Assembly: GCA_026018925.1 (NCBI GenBank)
Contig: JAKSZU010000004.1
Span: 109,303,498-109,367,497, forward strand
Reading direction: 5' to 3'
Source of the DNA: Tupaia tana
Lineage: Eukaryota > Chordata > Mammalia > Scandentia > Tupaiidae
DNA: 64,000 nt
The notes beneath the pieces were generated by a model. That model had not been told where the DNA came from. It was given only the letters and a program-made list of their open reading frames with translations, and made no database searches. This document shows positions 1-10,806 of the stretch, in pieces; position 1 is the first letter of the stretch; the number at the start of each line of letters is the position of its first letter. The position numbers and the translations under genes were made by a program.

Positions 1-406
1 ACAAATTCAATCCAATCTCTTTCACAACTTCAATGACTTTTCTTGCAGAAATAGAAAAATTCATCCTAATATTCATATGAAATCTCAAGGGACCCCAAAT
101 AACCAAAACAATTTTGAAAAAAGAGTCAGAGGACTCCCCCTTCCTAATTTCAAAATGTATTTCAAAGCTGCAGTAGTAAAACTGTGATACTGGCATAAAG
201 ACAGACAAATAGAACAATGGAATAAAATAAAGACCCAGAAATAAACCTTACCATATATGGTCAAATAATTTTTAACCAAGGTGACAAGACCATTCAATGG
301 GGAAAGGACAGTTGCATCAACAGTGTTGGAAAAACTGAATATCAATATATAAAAGAATGGATTTAGATCTTTAGCTTACACTATATACATAAATTAACTA
401 AAAATA
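1..406 (+). mobile_element. L1 LINE fragment (3' half of ORF2)
   Basis: The text follows mammalian L1 ORF2 closely: the tract running 'ttctt..cagaaatagaaaaa', then 'ctggcataaagacagacaaatag', then 'aatggggaaaggacagt'. It is broken by stops and frameshifts, so it is a dead copy. It continues after a SINE insertion at 407-670. Confidence 0.85.
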
Positions 407-670
407 GGCCAGCAAATGGCATGGAGGTTAAGTATTGGACCTCCCATGGCCAACTGTGTGGTTTCGGTCCTGGACCTGGTGGCTTTAAAATCACACCAGG
501 TATGTATGCATGTGTGCCTAAAATCCTAAAATCCTGAGAGAAGAATGGAGGAGAAGCGATTGTGGTGCGGCCATCCCCTTTTGAGGTGTTTTCTAATTTT
601 CCCTCTCTCTACTCTCTTTGGTGAGTACACATGCTCTCTAGCAAAACAAGAAAAAGCTTTTTTTAAAAAC
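407..670 (+). mobile_element. SINE type C (old), inside L1
   Basis: A tRNA-like head (ggccagcaaatggcatggaggttaag) is followed by a CT-rich stretch and an A tail. It splits the L1; the flanks 'aactaaaaata' and 'aacctgaaaata' look like a decayed target-site duplication (TSD). Confidence 0.8.
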
Positions 671-970
671 CTGAAAATAACTTACAGACCTAAATATAAG
701 AATAGAAACTAACAAACTTCTAGGAAATAATATAGGAAGAACGCTTCATGACATTGAATTTGGCAGTGAATCTAGGATATGACATAGGCAACGAAAGTGA
801 AAATAGACAAAACCGACAACTGGAACTATGTCAAACTTAAAAACTTCTGTATATCAACAAAGTGAAAAAGCAACCTACAGAATGGCAAAAAAATTTGCAA
901 ATCATACATTTAAGGAGTTAATATTGACAATATATAAAGAACTATAACTCAACCACAAAATATTAAGTAA
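671..970 (+). mobile_element. L1 LINE fragment, continuation of copy 1
   Basis: It resumes the L1 ORF2 C-terminal region after the SINE ('ggcaacgaaagtgaaaatagacaa', 'gcaacctacagaatggcaaaa'). It stops near 970, where the L1 register jumps backwards. Confidence 0.8.
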
Positions 971-1002
971 CTCTATTTTTGAATGAAAAAAAGAAGAGCA
1001 CT

Positions 1003-1490
1003 TGGGAAAAGGCAGTCTCTTCAATAAATGGTAAGGGGGGGAATTGGATATCCATATGCACAAGGATGAAACTAGATCCCTTTATTTCAGTATTTACAAA
1101 AATCAACTAAAAATAGACTAAAGATTTACATACAAGACCCCAGACTAGAAAATACTAGAAAAAAACCAAAAACATAGAGGAAATACAATGGTTCAGGCAA
1201 AGAGTTTTTGAACAAAGCCTCTAAATCACAAGCCACAAAATAAAAAAAAAAAATAAACAAATGAGTTTATATTGAACTAAAAACTTCTTCACAGCAAAAT
1301 AAACTATTAATAGAGTGAAGTGACAACCCACAAAATGAGGTAAAATATTTGCAGCTATACACCCAACCAAGTATTAATAACTAAAATATATGAGGAACTG
1401 AAACAATTCAGCAGTGAGAAAAAAAACCCAAACACTAAAAAACAAAAACAAAAACCAGACTGCCCTTCCAAAAATAAATTTTTAAAAATT
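1003..1490 (+). mobile_element. L1 LINE fragment, copy 2 (same L1 region repeated)
   Basis: It restarts at the 'gggaaaaggcagtctcttcaataaatgg' point of ORF2, which copy 1 already passed at about 290. A second L1 copy therefore lies head-to-tail in the same orientation. The two copies are clearly diverged from each other. Confidence 0.8.
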
Positions 1491-1499
1491 AATCTGACT

Positions 1500-1735
1500 T
1501 TATTGTATTTTTTTAATTGCTAGAGGGTGTATGCACTCACCAGAGAGGTAGAAAGAGAGAGAAAGCATCAGTGGGTCATGGGCACACAGCAATTCCTTTT
1601 CTTCTATTTCTCCTTCCCATCATAAATTTGGGCATGCATGTGCTTGGCATGTTTTTCAAGCTGCTGTGCTGGGACTTGAACCATAGTCAGTCATGTGGGA
1701 TCCAGTTCCCATAACCACCGGGCTTTGCTACCAGC
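1500..1735 (-). mobile_element. SINE type C
   Basis: Reverse copy: T-rich tail at left, 'cactcaccagagagg', CT/GA region, and 'atgtgggatccag...accagcc' as the reversed 5' head. It interrupts L1 copy 2. Confidence 0.8.
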
Positions 1736-1739
1736 CTAA

Positions 1740-1890
1740 GCTGATTTTAAAATGGGCAAATAACCTGAATAAACAATTCTCAGAACAAGAGATAAAATGG
1801 TCAACAAGCATATACATAAACCGTCAATACACTGATGATCAGGAAAATTAAATCCAAAGCACAATGATAATATTTCCTTTGGTAAAATGA
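1740..1890 (+). mobile_element. L1 LINE fragment, copy 2 continued
   Basis: 'aaaatgggcaaataacctgaataaacaattctcagaacaagagataaa' continues copy 2 directly where the SINE at 1500-1735 interrupted it. Confidence 0.8.
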
Positions 1891-1904
1891 TTATTAGAAA
1901 AAAT

Positions 1905-2139
1905 ACAGAGGTCAGGCAATGGTGCAGCAGTGGTACAACTACATCTGTATGGGAGAAGTCCTGGGCTCACGTCCTGGTACCTTCCCGAGGATGTCAGAAG
2001 CATGCACGTGCCTATTATTCAGGCTGGCTGAGACTGGGGGTGGATCATGGCATGAAGATCCTGTTGACAGTGCCTATTACTTCAATTATTTCTCTCTCAT
2101 GGAAGACATAATACAAATAAATGAACAAACTATTAAAAC
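1905..2139 (+). mobile_element. SINE type D
   Basis: Diagnostic core 'ggctggctgagactgggggtg' and 3' end 'tctctcatggaagacataatacaaataaa'. This family is unrelated in body to types A-C. Confidence 0.7.
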
Positions 2140-2169
2140 TATTATTATTATTATTATTATTATTATTTA
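2140..2169. repeat. (ATT)n microsatellite
   Basis: About eight ATT units between the type D tail and the next SINE; probably grown from the A-rich tails. Confidence 0.9.
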
Positions 2170-2171
2170 CT

Positions 2172-2414
2172 AATGGGTGCATGCACTTACCAGAGAGACA
2201 GAGAGAGAGGGAGAGGAAAAAGCACCCATCCCCCAAAATGAGGGAATAGTCACACTGCAATCCCTTCTCTTCCATCTCACCCTTCTTTTGAGATTTTGGG
2301 CATACAGGCATATGCATCCAGTGTTTCTCAAGCTGCCAGGTCCTAGACCTCAACTGTGTAGTCAGCCATGTGGGATCCAGCTGCCTTATAAACCAGGCTA
2401 TGGAACTGGCCCTT
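2172..2414 (-). mobile_element. SINE type C
   Basis: Full-length reverse copy, from 'gggtgcatgcacttaccagagag' to 'gggatccagctgcc...ggaactggccc'. Confidence 0.8.
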
Positions 2415-2417
2415 GAG

Positions 2418-2672
2418 TACATTTTTTAAAGTTTATTTATTTATTTATTTATTTCCTATTAATACAGTAAAGTGACAACCCACAAAAGAGAGAGAGGCAC
2501 CCCCAACAGGGTCCTCATGCCATGATTCACTCCTCATCTCAGCTGATCTGGATCATGGGCACACACATTAACACCCACATGGTTGAAAGAGGTCTTGGGA
2601 TGTGAACCTAGGACCTCTTCCATATGGGTCCAGTTGCACCACCACTGAGCCACCCTTGGCCCCCTGCAGATA
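2418..2672 (-). mobile_element. SINE type D with an L1-like insert
   Basis: Reverse type D ('caacagggtcctcatgcc', 'gaacctaggacctcttccatatggg', 'ccactgagccacccttggcccc'). Positions 2456-2487 do not belong to the family: they match L1 at 1304-1335 at 30 of 32 bases. Confidence 0.75.
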
Positions 2673-2729
2673 GTTTTTATTTTTTTTAAGACCAAAAATA
2701 AAATACCCCATATAAAACACATGGTAGTG

Positions 2730-2884
2730 GGGCTGGCAGGTGGCATAGTGATTGAGGGTGCTGGACTCCCACATGACCAACTGAGGATCGAGTCCCAGCC
2801 CTGGTAGCTTGCTTTCTCACTTTCCTTCCCTCTCTCATTCTGTCCCTCTCCATTCAAATTAAAATAATAAAGTTAAATAATTCT

Positions 2885-2886
<2 letters not shown>
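2730..2886 (+). mobile_element. SINE type B
   Basis: 'ggggctggcaggtggcatagtg' head, CT stretch, and 'aaattaaaataataaagttaaataattctt' tail. Confidence 0.85.

Positions 2887-2915
<29 letters not shown>
2887..2915. repeat. (CA)n microsatellite
   Basis: Uninterrupted CA dinucleotides directly after the type B tail. Confidence 0.95.
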
Positions 2916-2917
<2 letters not shown>

Positions 2918-2921
2918 CTGG

Positions 2922-3270
2922 TGATAGTGTCGAGAAAGAGTAATTCATAGTTTTACATTGTTGGTGGGAATGTAAATTACATTATTCTAGGAAACAGTAT
3001 GGAGGAGACCAGCCAGTGGTATGGTGGTGAAGGCGTCTGGATTTCATATGGCCAACTATGCAGATGGAGTCCCAGACCTGACAGCCTGAAAATCACGCTG
3101 GGTGTGTGTGCATGCATGCCCAAAATCTTGGGAGAAGAAGCAGAGAAGGAATTGCACCATGACCAACCTTCCTTGGGGTGCTTTCTCACTTTCTCTGACA
3201 AGTACACACACCCTCCAGCAAATTAAAATAAAGAAAACAGTACGGAGATTCCCCCAGATACTAAAACTAG
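2922..3270 (+). mobile_element. L1 LINE fragment (copy 2, 3' end), split by a SINE
   Basis: 'ctggtgatagtgtcgagaa...ttggtgggaatgtaaattac...gaaacagtatggag' resumes at 3233-3270 as 'gaaaacagtacggagattcccccagatactaaaactag', the usual L1 order. The SINE at 3005-3232 lies between. Confidence 0.8.
3005..3232 (+). mobile_element. SINE type C with TSD in L1
   Basis: Flanked by 'gaaacagtatggag' (2991-3004) and 'gaaaacagtacggag' (3233-3247), L1 sequence duplicated on insertion. Complete tRNA-like head and CT region. Confidence 0.85.
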
Positions 3271-3472
3271 GGGCTGGCTCTGTGGCACAGTCCTGCTCAA
3301 GAGAAGCTGGATCCTATGTGGCAACTGTGGTCAGATTCCCACCCTGGGCACCCTGAGGCCTGCGGAGCATGCTCGAGGCCCAGGATCTGACTGGCTGGAG
3401 AAAGGGAATGGTGGCGTGGCCGGCCTCGTAGCGGGCGTTACTACTGCACCACCTTCGGGCCCCCAACAAGTC
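3271..3472. mobile_element. degenerate or chimeric SINE-like segment
   Basis: It begins like a forward SINE ('ggggctggctctgtggcacag') but ends like a reversed one ('gcaccaccttcgggccccc'). The middle is GC-rich and not recognised. It may be an inverted or recombinant SINE. Confidence 0.35.
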
Positions 3473-3515
3473 TATTAAATCTGTTCAAATAATTTTTTTA
3501 AATGTTAACAATGAG

Positions 3516-3786
3516 GGACCAGCAGTTAGCGTAATGGCTGTGTCGCTGGACTCCCACGTAGTTGACCGCGGTTTGAGTCCCGGACCCAGTGACTTAGACT
3601 CATGCCGGGCGCATGTGCATTCATGCCCAAGATTCCGAGAGGAGAATGGAGGAGAAGGGATTGCGGCGTGGCCATCCCCCCTTGGGGGTGATTTCTCGCT
3701 TTCTGTCTCTCTGTCTCTCTCTGTCTGCCCGACGAGTGCATGCGCCCTATAGCAAAAACACCTCTCCAAAAAAAAAAGAAAAAAAA
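3516..3786 (+). mobile_element. SINE type A, full length, TSD
   Basis: Complete type A with A tail; exact 16-bp TSD 'aaatgttaacaatgag' at 3500-3515 and 3787-3802. A-box-like 'tagcgtaatgg' and B-box-like 'ggtttgagtcc' are visible. Confidence 0.95.
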
Positions 3787-3802
3787 AAATGTTAACAATG
3801 AG

Positions 3803-4505
3803 TCAGCAAAAAGGAAATCTAGATAGGGAATTAGTAAAAAAGAATCAAATGGAAATTCTAGTGTTGGAAAGTACAAAAACTCAAGTAAAAAAATTCAGTA
3901 GATGGGCTCAACAGCAAACTTAAGGTGACAAAAGAAATAATGACTGAATTTGAATACAGAATAATAAAAATGATCCAATTCAAAGAACAGGAAAAAAAAA
4001 AGATTCATAAAAATAGAGTTTGAGAGACTTTGGAGTCAAGCTCTCCAGCTTATATGTAATGGAAAATCCCAAAGGAGAAAGAGAAAAGGGTAAAAATAAA
4101 TTTGAAAAAATAGTGGCTGAAAACTTCTTAAACTGAAGAAATAATTTTAACTTACAAATCCAAAAAACTCACTGAAATGTGAATCGGACAAACAAAAAGA
4201 GAAGCGGGTCAGCCAGTGGGGTGGTGGTTAAAGCGGCTGGATCCCACGCAGGTGACTGTGTAGTCAAGTCCTGGACTCTGGGGCTTAAAAACACGCCAAG
4301 CATATGTATGGATGTGCCCCAAATCCCGGGAATGGAGGAGAAAGGACTGTGGCACTGCCATACCTTCTAGGGAATCATTTCTCACTTTACCTCTCTCTCT
4401 GTCTCTCGCCGGCCTGTGCATGCACCCTATAGTTAAACTTTAAAAAGAGGGAGAACCACGCTTAGACATAGTAGAGTCAAATTTTGGAAAGACAAAGAGG
4501 ACACT
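3803..4505 (+). mobile_element. L1 LINE fragment (ORF1 5' part), split by a SINE
   Basis: 'atagtggctgaaaacttcttaaa', then 'cttacaaatccaaaaaactcac', and after the SINE 'tagtagagtcaaattttggaaagacaaagagg' follow the ORF1 region of old mammalian L1. It is heavily decayed. Confidence 0.6.
4208..4440 (+). mobile_element. SINE type C in L1
   Basis: 'gggtcagccagtggggtggtggttaaagcggctgg' to 'caccctatagttaaacttt'; it interrupts the L1 ORF1-like tract. Confidence 0.85.
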
Positions 4506-4519
4506 TTGATGCGGGAGTG

Positions 4520-4610
4520 AGTGGGGAGTGGTGGCTGTGCTTTCTCTCTGTCTCTGTCTCTTGCAAGCACACACAACTTTTGGTAATTAAAAATAAATAT
4601 TTTTAGATAT
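4520..4610 (+). mobile_element. SINE 3' fragment (A/C type)
   Basis: Only the 3' portion (CT stretch, 'ttgcaagcacacacaact', AT tail) is present; the tRNA-like head is missing. Confidence 0.5.
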
Positions 4611-4635
4611 GAAGTTGAATAGAAAAAGATCTGCA

Positions 4636-4830
4636 GAGGAGGCTAGCAGGTGGCATGGTGGTTAAGGATGCTAGATTCCCACATGGCCAACTGCTGTTTG
4701 AGTACCAGACCTGGTGGCTTGCTTTCACACTTTCCCTCTCTCTCTCTCTCTCTCTCGCTCTGTCCTTCTCTGGTCAAATTTAAATAAATAAATAAATAAA
4801 AATAAATAAAGTTAATTTTTAAAAAAGCTA
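4636..4830 (+). mobile_element. SINE type B
   Basis: 'gctagcaggtggcatggtggttaagg' head, long CT tract, and (AAAT)n-rich tail. Confidence 0.85.
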
Positions 4831-4979
4831 TCACCTTTAAAAATTTTTTTAAAAAATCTGTAGAGAAAAACAGGAAGTCTCTAGAAGAGGTGCTTAAATT
4901 TTGACTAGATTATTAAAATATTTATTATTTACTTAGAAACAAAATCTTTTAGAGTTCTATTATATTCTTATCATAATTT

Positions 4980-5705
<726 letters not shown>

Positions 5706-5833
5706 CTTATCATAATTTAATGTATTAGATTTATCCTCCCTTGCATTCTACTTTATGAGCTTCCAGTGTGGGATAAGGAAAAATGCTGTTGAAATGATGT
5801 CCCAGAGCTTTATTTAAAAGTTAATCAAGACAG

Positions 5834-6007
5834 GCCAGCAGGTGGCATGGTGATTAAAGCGCTAGACTCCCACATGGACGACTATAGTTCAAGTCCTAGA
5901 CCAGGTAGCTTGCTTTCTCCTTTTCTCTTAGTTGAGTGCACAAAGCTCTATAGCAAATTAAAAATAATAGTAATAATAATAACAAAGTGAATAAACATTT
6001 TAAAAAG
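5834..6007 (+). mobile_element. SINE type B
   Basis: 'aggccagcaggtggcatggtgattaaagcgctagac' head; the flanks 'agttaatcaag' (left) and 'agctaatcaag' (right) are a near-perfect TSD. Confidence 0.85.
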
Positions 6008-6055
6008 CTAATCAAGTCGTTTCATGCTGTTTTGGCTATAATAGCTTAACACTTA

Positions 6056-6133
6056 TTGGGTCGTTGGAAAAGTCATGATGTGTTTTTCTTTGTTTTTCTA
6101 TGAAAATGTGTCATGACTTTTTCGATGACCTAA
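6056..6133. mobile_element. mariner-type MITE, 78 bp, palindromic, TA flanks
   Basis: About 25-bp terminal inverted repeats (left ttgggtcgttggaaaagtca; right end reads ttaggtcatcgaaaaagtca in reverse) enclose a short AT-rich centre. TA lies on both sides (6054-6055 and 6134-6135), the mariner target. The layout is like human MADE1, but the termini differ. Confidence 0.85.
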
Positions 6134-6174
6134 TATAATGCTGTATTTCTTTTTAAAAATATGTATATCTTTGG

Positions 6175-6625
6175 GGCCTGTAGGTGGCATAGTGGTTAAG
6201 GCACTGGACTCCCACATGGCTGACAGTGGTTCAAGTCCCAGACTTGGAAGCTTGCTTTCTTTTTTTTTTGAGAGGTTTTCGCTATAGGGCACGTGCACTC
6301 GCCAGACAGAGAGAGAGAGACATAGAGACAGAAAGCGAGAAATCACCCCCCAGAGGGGATGGTCACGCCGCAATCCCTTCTCCTCCATTCTCCTCTCGGG
6401 ATCTTGGGCACGCACGCACACGCACCCGGCGTGAGTTTTAAGCCACCAGGTCCGGGACGCGAACTGCGGTCGACTACGTGGGAGTCCAGCGACATAGCCA
6501 TTACTCTAACTGCTGGTTCCCGGAAGCTTGCTTTCTCACTTTCCCTTCCCTCTTTCTGTCTCTCTCTGGTCAAATTAAAGAAAAAAAAAATGAATAAAAT
6601 TAAATATAAATGATTTTAAAAAAGT
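6175..6625 (+). mobile_element. SINE type B, split by a type A
   Basis: Parts 6175-6260 and 6537-6625 form one type B ('ggggcctgtaggtggcatag' to 'caaattaaag'). A younger type A sits in the middle. Confidence 0.9.
6261..6521 (-). mobile_element. SINE type A nested in type B
   Basis: Exact 15-bp TSD 'ggaagcttgctttct' (6246-6260 and 6522-6536) made of type B sequence. The 5' end is the 'GGGAACCAGCAG' variant. Confidence 0.95.
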
Positions 6626-6744
6626 GTACCTTTAAACTCTTTTCCATTTTAAGATAAAAAAATAATAGGATATATCAGATGTATGGGCAGATTTATACAC
6701 ATGCACATTGCTATATAGTGATATGTAGATACACATATGTCATT

Positions 6745-6940
6745 TTTAAATAGTCATTTATTTAATTTTATTTATTATCATTATCATTATTATTATTATT
6801 ATTTAATTTGCTCCAGGATATATGTGCTCACCAGAGAGAGAGAGAAAGTGAGAAAGTAAGCTGCCAGGTCTGGGCTCAAATCGCGGTGGCCATGTGGGAG
6901 TCCAGCGCCTTAACCACCATGCTACCTTCTGGCCCCTCAT
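6745..6940 (-). mobile_element. SINE type B
   Basis: (ATT)n-rich tail, then 'gtgctcaccagagagag...agctgccaggtctggg...gtgggagtccagcgcc...tctggccc'. The stretch to 7161 holds only an old, unclassified SINE-like relic. Confidence 0.85.
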
Positions 6941-7161
6941 GTTGTTTTTGTTTTTATTTTTGATATCTTCTCATTTCTCCAGCCCTAATGACCTGACAAA
7001 CCCTCTCAGGAGAGGTAAGTAGGAATCAAACCGGTCTCTCCCACCATTAGGAAAGAACTTACTTAACAGGCCCCTCTCTCTGTAGTTCGTCTTTCCAGGT
7101 CACACAGGATATTTTACGCAGTGGTCTTTGGAGTTCTGTGTGGACAGGCTTCTTGAGGCCT

Positions 7162-7395
7162 CTGAACCCTTTTATTTGTTTGATTTTTTATTCCAGAGGG
7201 CACATGCACGAGAGAGAGAGAGACCCCCAGTGGGTTGTGGTCACACTGTAACCCTTTTCCTCTGTGTCTGCTTTTGTCAGGATTTGGGCATGCACGCACA
7301 TGCATCCGGTGTGCGGTTCCAGCTCCAGGGCCAGCACTCACACCGCCTTCTGCCGTATGGGATTCCGCTCCCTGTGCGTGACACCTGCTGCTGCG
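7162..7395 (-). mobile_element. SINE type C, diverged
   Basis: 'agagggcacatgcacgagagag', 'ggatttgggcatgcacgcacatgcatccggtgtg', and the reversed head end at 'gtatgggattccgctcc'. Confidence 0.65.
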
Positions 7396-7856
7396 CGCAG
7401 GGCCGGCCCGCCCTTCTCAACGTTCCTCAGCACCCTGCTTGTGCGCCGCGCACACCTTCCTGGGCAGTCTGTTGCTTCTGTTAGTTTCTCAAAGTGTCTC
7501 TGACTTAAATTATTTCTGAAACACGAGTTTCCATCACTCCTAGCCTTAGGCCTCCTTGCCAATAGAAACAGCTGGAATTTCATTATAAAGCAGAGCTGAA
7601 CTAATCTTCTTCCTAATGACTTGAGGAGAGTTCGAGTCAAGACACCAAAATAGCTTTTTAGCAGCATGCCATGACCACTGAGCAAGAAGTAATCTGCTAA
7701 CTTCATTTGGCTTCCAGCTCCAATTGGCACCCCAGCCCTTCACCTCGAGGTCAGGCAAACCCGCCCTTCTTGGTCGCCAGCCTCAATAAGGACCACCAGA
7801 CTAAATGCCACCACCCCTCTGAGGCGGATGCCAACAGCAATGCCGTTCTCTGCTTC
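7396..7856. other. low-copy DNA, nothing recognised
   Basis: No SINE signature and no convincing exon. The open frames here are short and lack recognisable protein motifs. Confidence 0.5.
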
Positions 7857-8110
7857 TCTTCTTTTTTGAAACATGTTTCACTTATGTGTGAGAGAGTGCA
7901 TGCACAAGCACATAGCGTGTGAGAGAGACGGCCAGCCTCCACAGTGTGGTCGCACCCCAACCCCCTTCCTCCAGCCCCTCCCGCCCATCGGCTCTTGGGC
8001 ATTCATGTGGACACCTGGTGTGTTCCAGGCTGACCGGGCCGGGGATTCGTACCGTCGTCGCTCTACGGGATCTGGCAGCTTATTACCACTGTGCTCCGGA
8101 GCTGCCCCCG
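7857..8110 (-). mobile_element. SINE type C, very diverged
   Basis: 'gtgcatgcacaagcacatagc', 'ctcttgggcattcatgtggacacctggtgtg', and 'ttaccactgtgctccgg' keep the order of a reversed type C. Confidence 0.6.
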
Positions 8111-8649
8111 CTTCTCCTCTTGGTGCCAGATGATCACCAGACCTGGAGCCGGGTGGGGCAGAGGAGGTGCTACGACGTAACACGGAAGCGGGTCCCCCCT
8201 TGTTGTGGCTCGCCTTGCACTTGCTCAGCCGCGTCAGCACCTCCACCATCTGCACCCCAGGCGTCTCCACTGCTTCCCCTGGCCCCAGCCTGTGTCACCA
8301 ACGCTAATGCAGCCATGACGCCATGATGGAGAGAGCACCGGCCCTAGTGGGAGGATGCGAGTACACATGCGCTATTTGCAGAGAAGGGGACCTTAAAACT
8401 GATTGCGGAAGGTGAAGGAAGCCATCGCTGAAAAGTGGAACGGCAAGCATTTAGTCTGGAGGTAGAGACAGAAGCATAGGGTCAGATAGAGGTCGAGGAT
8501 AAGCCCATCCACAGGATAAAGCCAAACAGCTTAGAACACAGTCGAGAAAGCAGGGATGCTGGGCCTGCTCTGACTGAAGTTGGTAGCTGGCTGGGCGAGA
8601 TGACTGAGTCGTTGACGTGGTGTCGGCCCGGGTGCCTTCTGTTTTGGCA
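8111..8649. other. low-copy GC-moderate DNA, nothing recognised
   Basis: The reverse strand carries a short open frame reading 'TPGVQMVEVLTRLSKCK', which looks protein-like. I cannot match it to a known family and it runs into SINE sequence. Confidence 0.4.
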
Positions 8650-8666
8650 GAGCGCACACGTGCACG

Positions 8667-8941
8667 GGGAACCAGCAGTTAGCGTCATGGCTATGTCACT
8701 CGACTCCCACGTAGTCGACCGCGGTTTGCGTCCTGGACCCGGTGGCTTAAAACTCACGCCAGGCGTGTGTGCGTGCGTGCCCAAGATCCTGAGAGGAGAA
8801 TGGAGGAGAAGGGATTGAGGCATGACCATCCCCCCTGGGGGTGATTTCTCGCTTTCTGTCTCTCTGTCTCTCTCTGTGTGTGTCTGGCGAGCGCACGTGC
8901 CCTATAGTGAAAACCTCTCCAAAAAAAAAAAAAAAAAAAAA
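8667..8941 (+). mobile_element. SINE type A (GGGAACC variant), TSD
   Basis: Full length with an A21-like tail. Flanks 'gagcgcacacgtgcacg' (8650-8666) and 'gagagcacacgttcacg' (8942-8958) are a diverged TSD. Confidence 0.9.
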
Positions 8942-8959
8942 GAGAGCACACGTTCACGC

Positions 8960-9158
8960 ATGAGAGTGGGAGGGAACTGCTGGCAGGGTCTGGTCACGGC
9001 TCGATCCCCCTCCCTCAGCCCTCCTAGTTGGCGTCTTGGGCACCTGTCCGCCCAGCCTGTTTCAGGTCACTCACGGTCTCGACCCAGTGTCAGCCATGTG
9101 GCTTTCAGCACTGCAGATCGGCGTGCCACCACCTTGTAAGCAGCGGGGCTGGCCTCAG
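8960..9158 (-). mobile_element. SINE type C, diverged
   Basis: 'gtcttgggcacctgtccgcccagcctgtttcagg...cagccatgtggctttcag...gccaccaccttg' is a reversed type C body and head. Confidence 0.6.
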
Positions 9159-9275
9159 CCTATCTTCATAGACTCACATTAGATAGTATCTTCTGGAGTG
9201 AAAGAAAATTAGAAAATCTCTACAGAACGGAGATCTATCTGTACGTTTACCGCTTCAATGTCTTGGGGCATATGG

Positions 9276-9534
9276 TTTTTTTTTTTTTATTGGTTTTTTG
9301 CTATAGGGTGTGTGCACTTGCCAGAAAGACAGAGACAGAGAGACAGAAAGCGAGAAATCACCCCCCAAGGGGGATGGCCACACCTCAATCCCTTCTCCTC
9401 CATTCTCCTCTCGGGATCTTGGGCACGCACACACACGCGCCTGGCGTGAGTTTAAGCCACCGGGTCCAGGACTCCAACCACAGTCGACTACTTGGGAGTC
9501 CAGCGACAAAGCCATTACACTAACTGTTGGTCCC
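9276..9534 (-). mobile_element. SINE type A
   Basis: Full-length reverse copy: T tail, 'tgctatagggtgtgtgcacttgccag', head end 'ctaactgttggtccc'. Confidence 0.95.
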
Positions 9535-9609
9535 GACACATGGGATTTCTGGAGTTGGGTCAACTACAATACAATTCAAGGGCCTCTGTATGACTAGTAT
9601 TCCCCCCAC

Positions 9610-9862
9610 CCTTTATAAGATTTTTGCCATAGGGCACGTGGCACTCGCTGGGGAGAGAGAGAGACAGTGAGAGGGCAAGTGAGAAATAACCCTCTAGGGG
9701 ATGGTCACACTGCAATCCCTTCTCCTCCATTCTCTTCCTAGGATTTTGGGCACATGTGCAACCATGTCTGACATGAATTTCAGGCCTCCAGGTCCAGGAC
9801 TGGAACTGTGGTTGGCCATGTGGGAGTCCAGTGCTTTCTCCACCACAGCACCTGCCTGCCCA
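9610..9862 (-). mobile_element. SINE type C
   Basis: 'tttttgccatagggcacgtgg' to 'gtgggagtccagtgc...cacctgcctgccc'; moderately diverged. Confidence 0.85.
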
Positions 9863-9925
9863 TGACTACTGTCTTCTTTGGGAGAGGGTGAATGTTGAAT
9901 TCATCAAAATTAGTAACTCACATTT

Positions 9926-10185
9926 GAGTCTGACGGGTGGCGTGGAGGTGAAGGCGGGTCGATCCACATGGCCAATGATGTGGTCTGAATTCTAGTGGCT
10001 TGGAGAACACGCTCGCTGGGCGTGTGCATGCATGCCCAAAATCCCAAAAGGAGAACGGAAGAGAAGGGATTACAGCATGGCCATCCCCTCTGGGGGTGCT
10101 TTCTCTCTCTTGTTCTCCCTTTCTCTGTCTTTCTCCAGGAAGCTTGTGTATACTATAACAACAACAACGAAAGAACTGAAGAAAA
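9926..10185 (+). mobile_element. SINE type C
   Basis: 'gtctgacgggtggcgtggaggtgaaggcggg' head, 'gcatgcatgcccaaaatccc' body, and (CAA)n-containing tail. Confidence 0.85.
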
Positions 10186-10242
10186 AGGAACCTCATATTT
10201 GCATGTTTTATAGGTTACTAAGTTCTTTGACAGCTTTTTAAA

Positions 10243-10437
10243 AATACATATTTTACAAGGATTATTTATTTTATTTTATTATTTTTATCATTTATTTTTA
10301 ATTTGCTATAGGGCATGTGCACTCACCAGAGACAGAGAGAGAGGAAAGTGAGGAAGCACAGAGCAGATCTGGGAGTCCAACCGTGGTCGGCCCCGTGGGA
10401 GTTGAGTGCCATAACCACTGTATCACCTGCTGGCCCC
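10243..10437 (-). mobile_element. SINE type B
   Basis: Reverse copy from an AT-rich tail to 'accactgtatcacctgctggcccc'. The next SINE inserted exactly at its 5' border. Confidence 0.85.
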
Positions 10438-10451
10438 GACCCAATCTTTTT

Positions 10452-10770
10452 TATTTTTTTTTTTTTGAAAATAACTATTTTACTTAACTTTATTTATGTA
10501 TTTTAATTTATTTTTTGAGAGGTTTTTGCTATAGGGTGCGTGCGCTCGCCAGACAGACAGAGAGAAACATAGAGACAGAAAGCGAGAAATCACCCCCCCA
10601 GGGGGGATGGTCACACCGCAATCCCTTCTCCTCCGTTCTACTCTCGGGATCTTGGGCACGCACGCACACGCACCTGGCGTGAGTTTTAAGCCACCGGGTC
10701 CGGGACGCGAACCCACGGTCGACTACGTGGGAGTCCAGCGACATAGCCATTACGCTAACTGCTGGTTCCA

Positions 10771-10806
<36 letters not shown>

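Noticed and set aside
3516-3600. tRNA gene candidate from A-box and B-box motifs
   Set aside because: The motifs belong to SINE heads; no cloverleaf with an acceptor stem and anticodon loop is preserved, and the copy has an A tail and TSD.
7878-8270. 130-codon - strand frame with 'TPGVQMVEVLTRLSKCK'
   Set aside because: Half of it is reversed SINE sequence; the rest looks protein-like but I could not match it to a family, so no gene is called.
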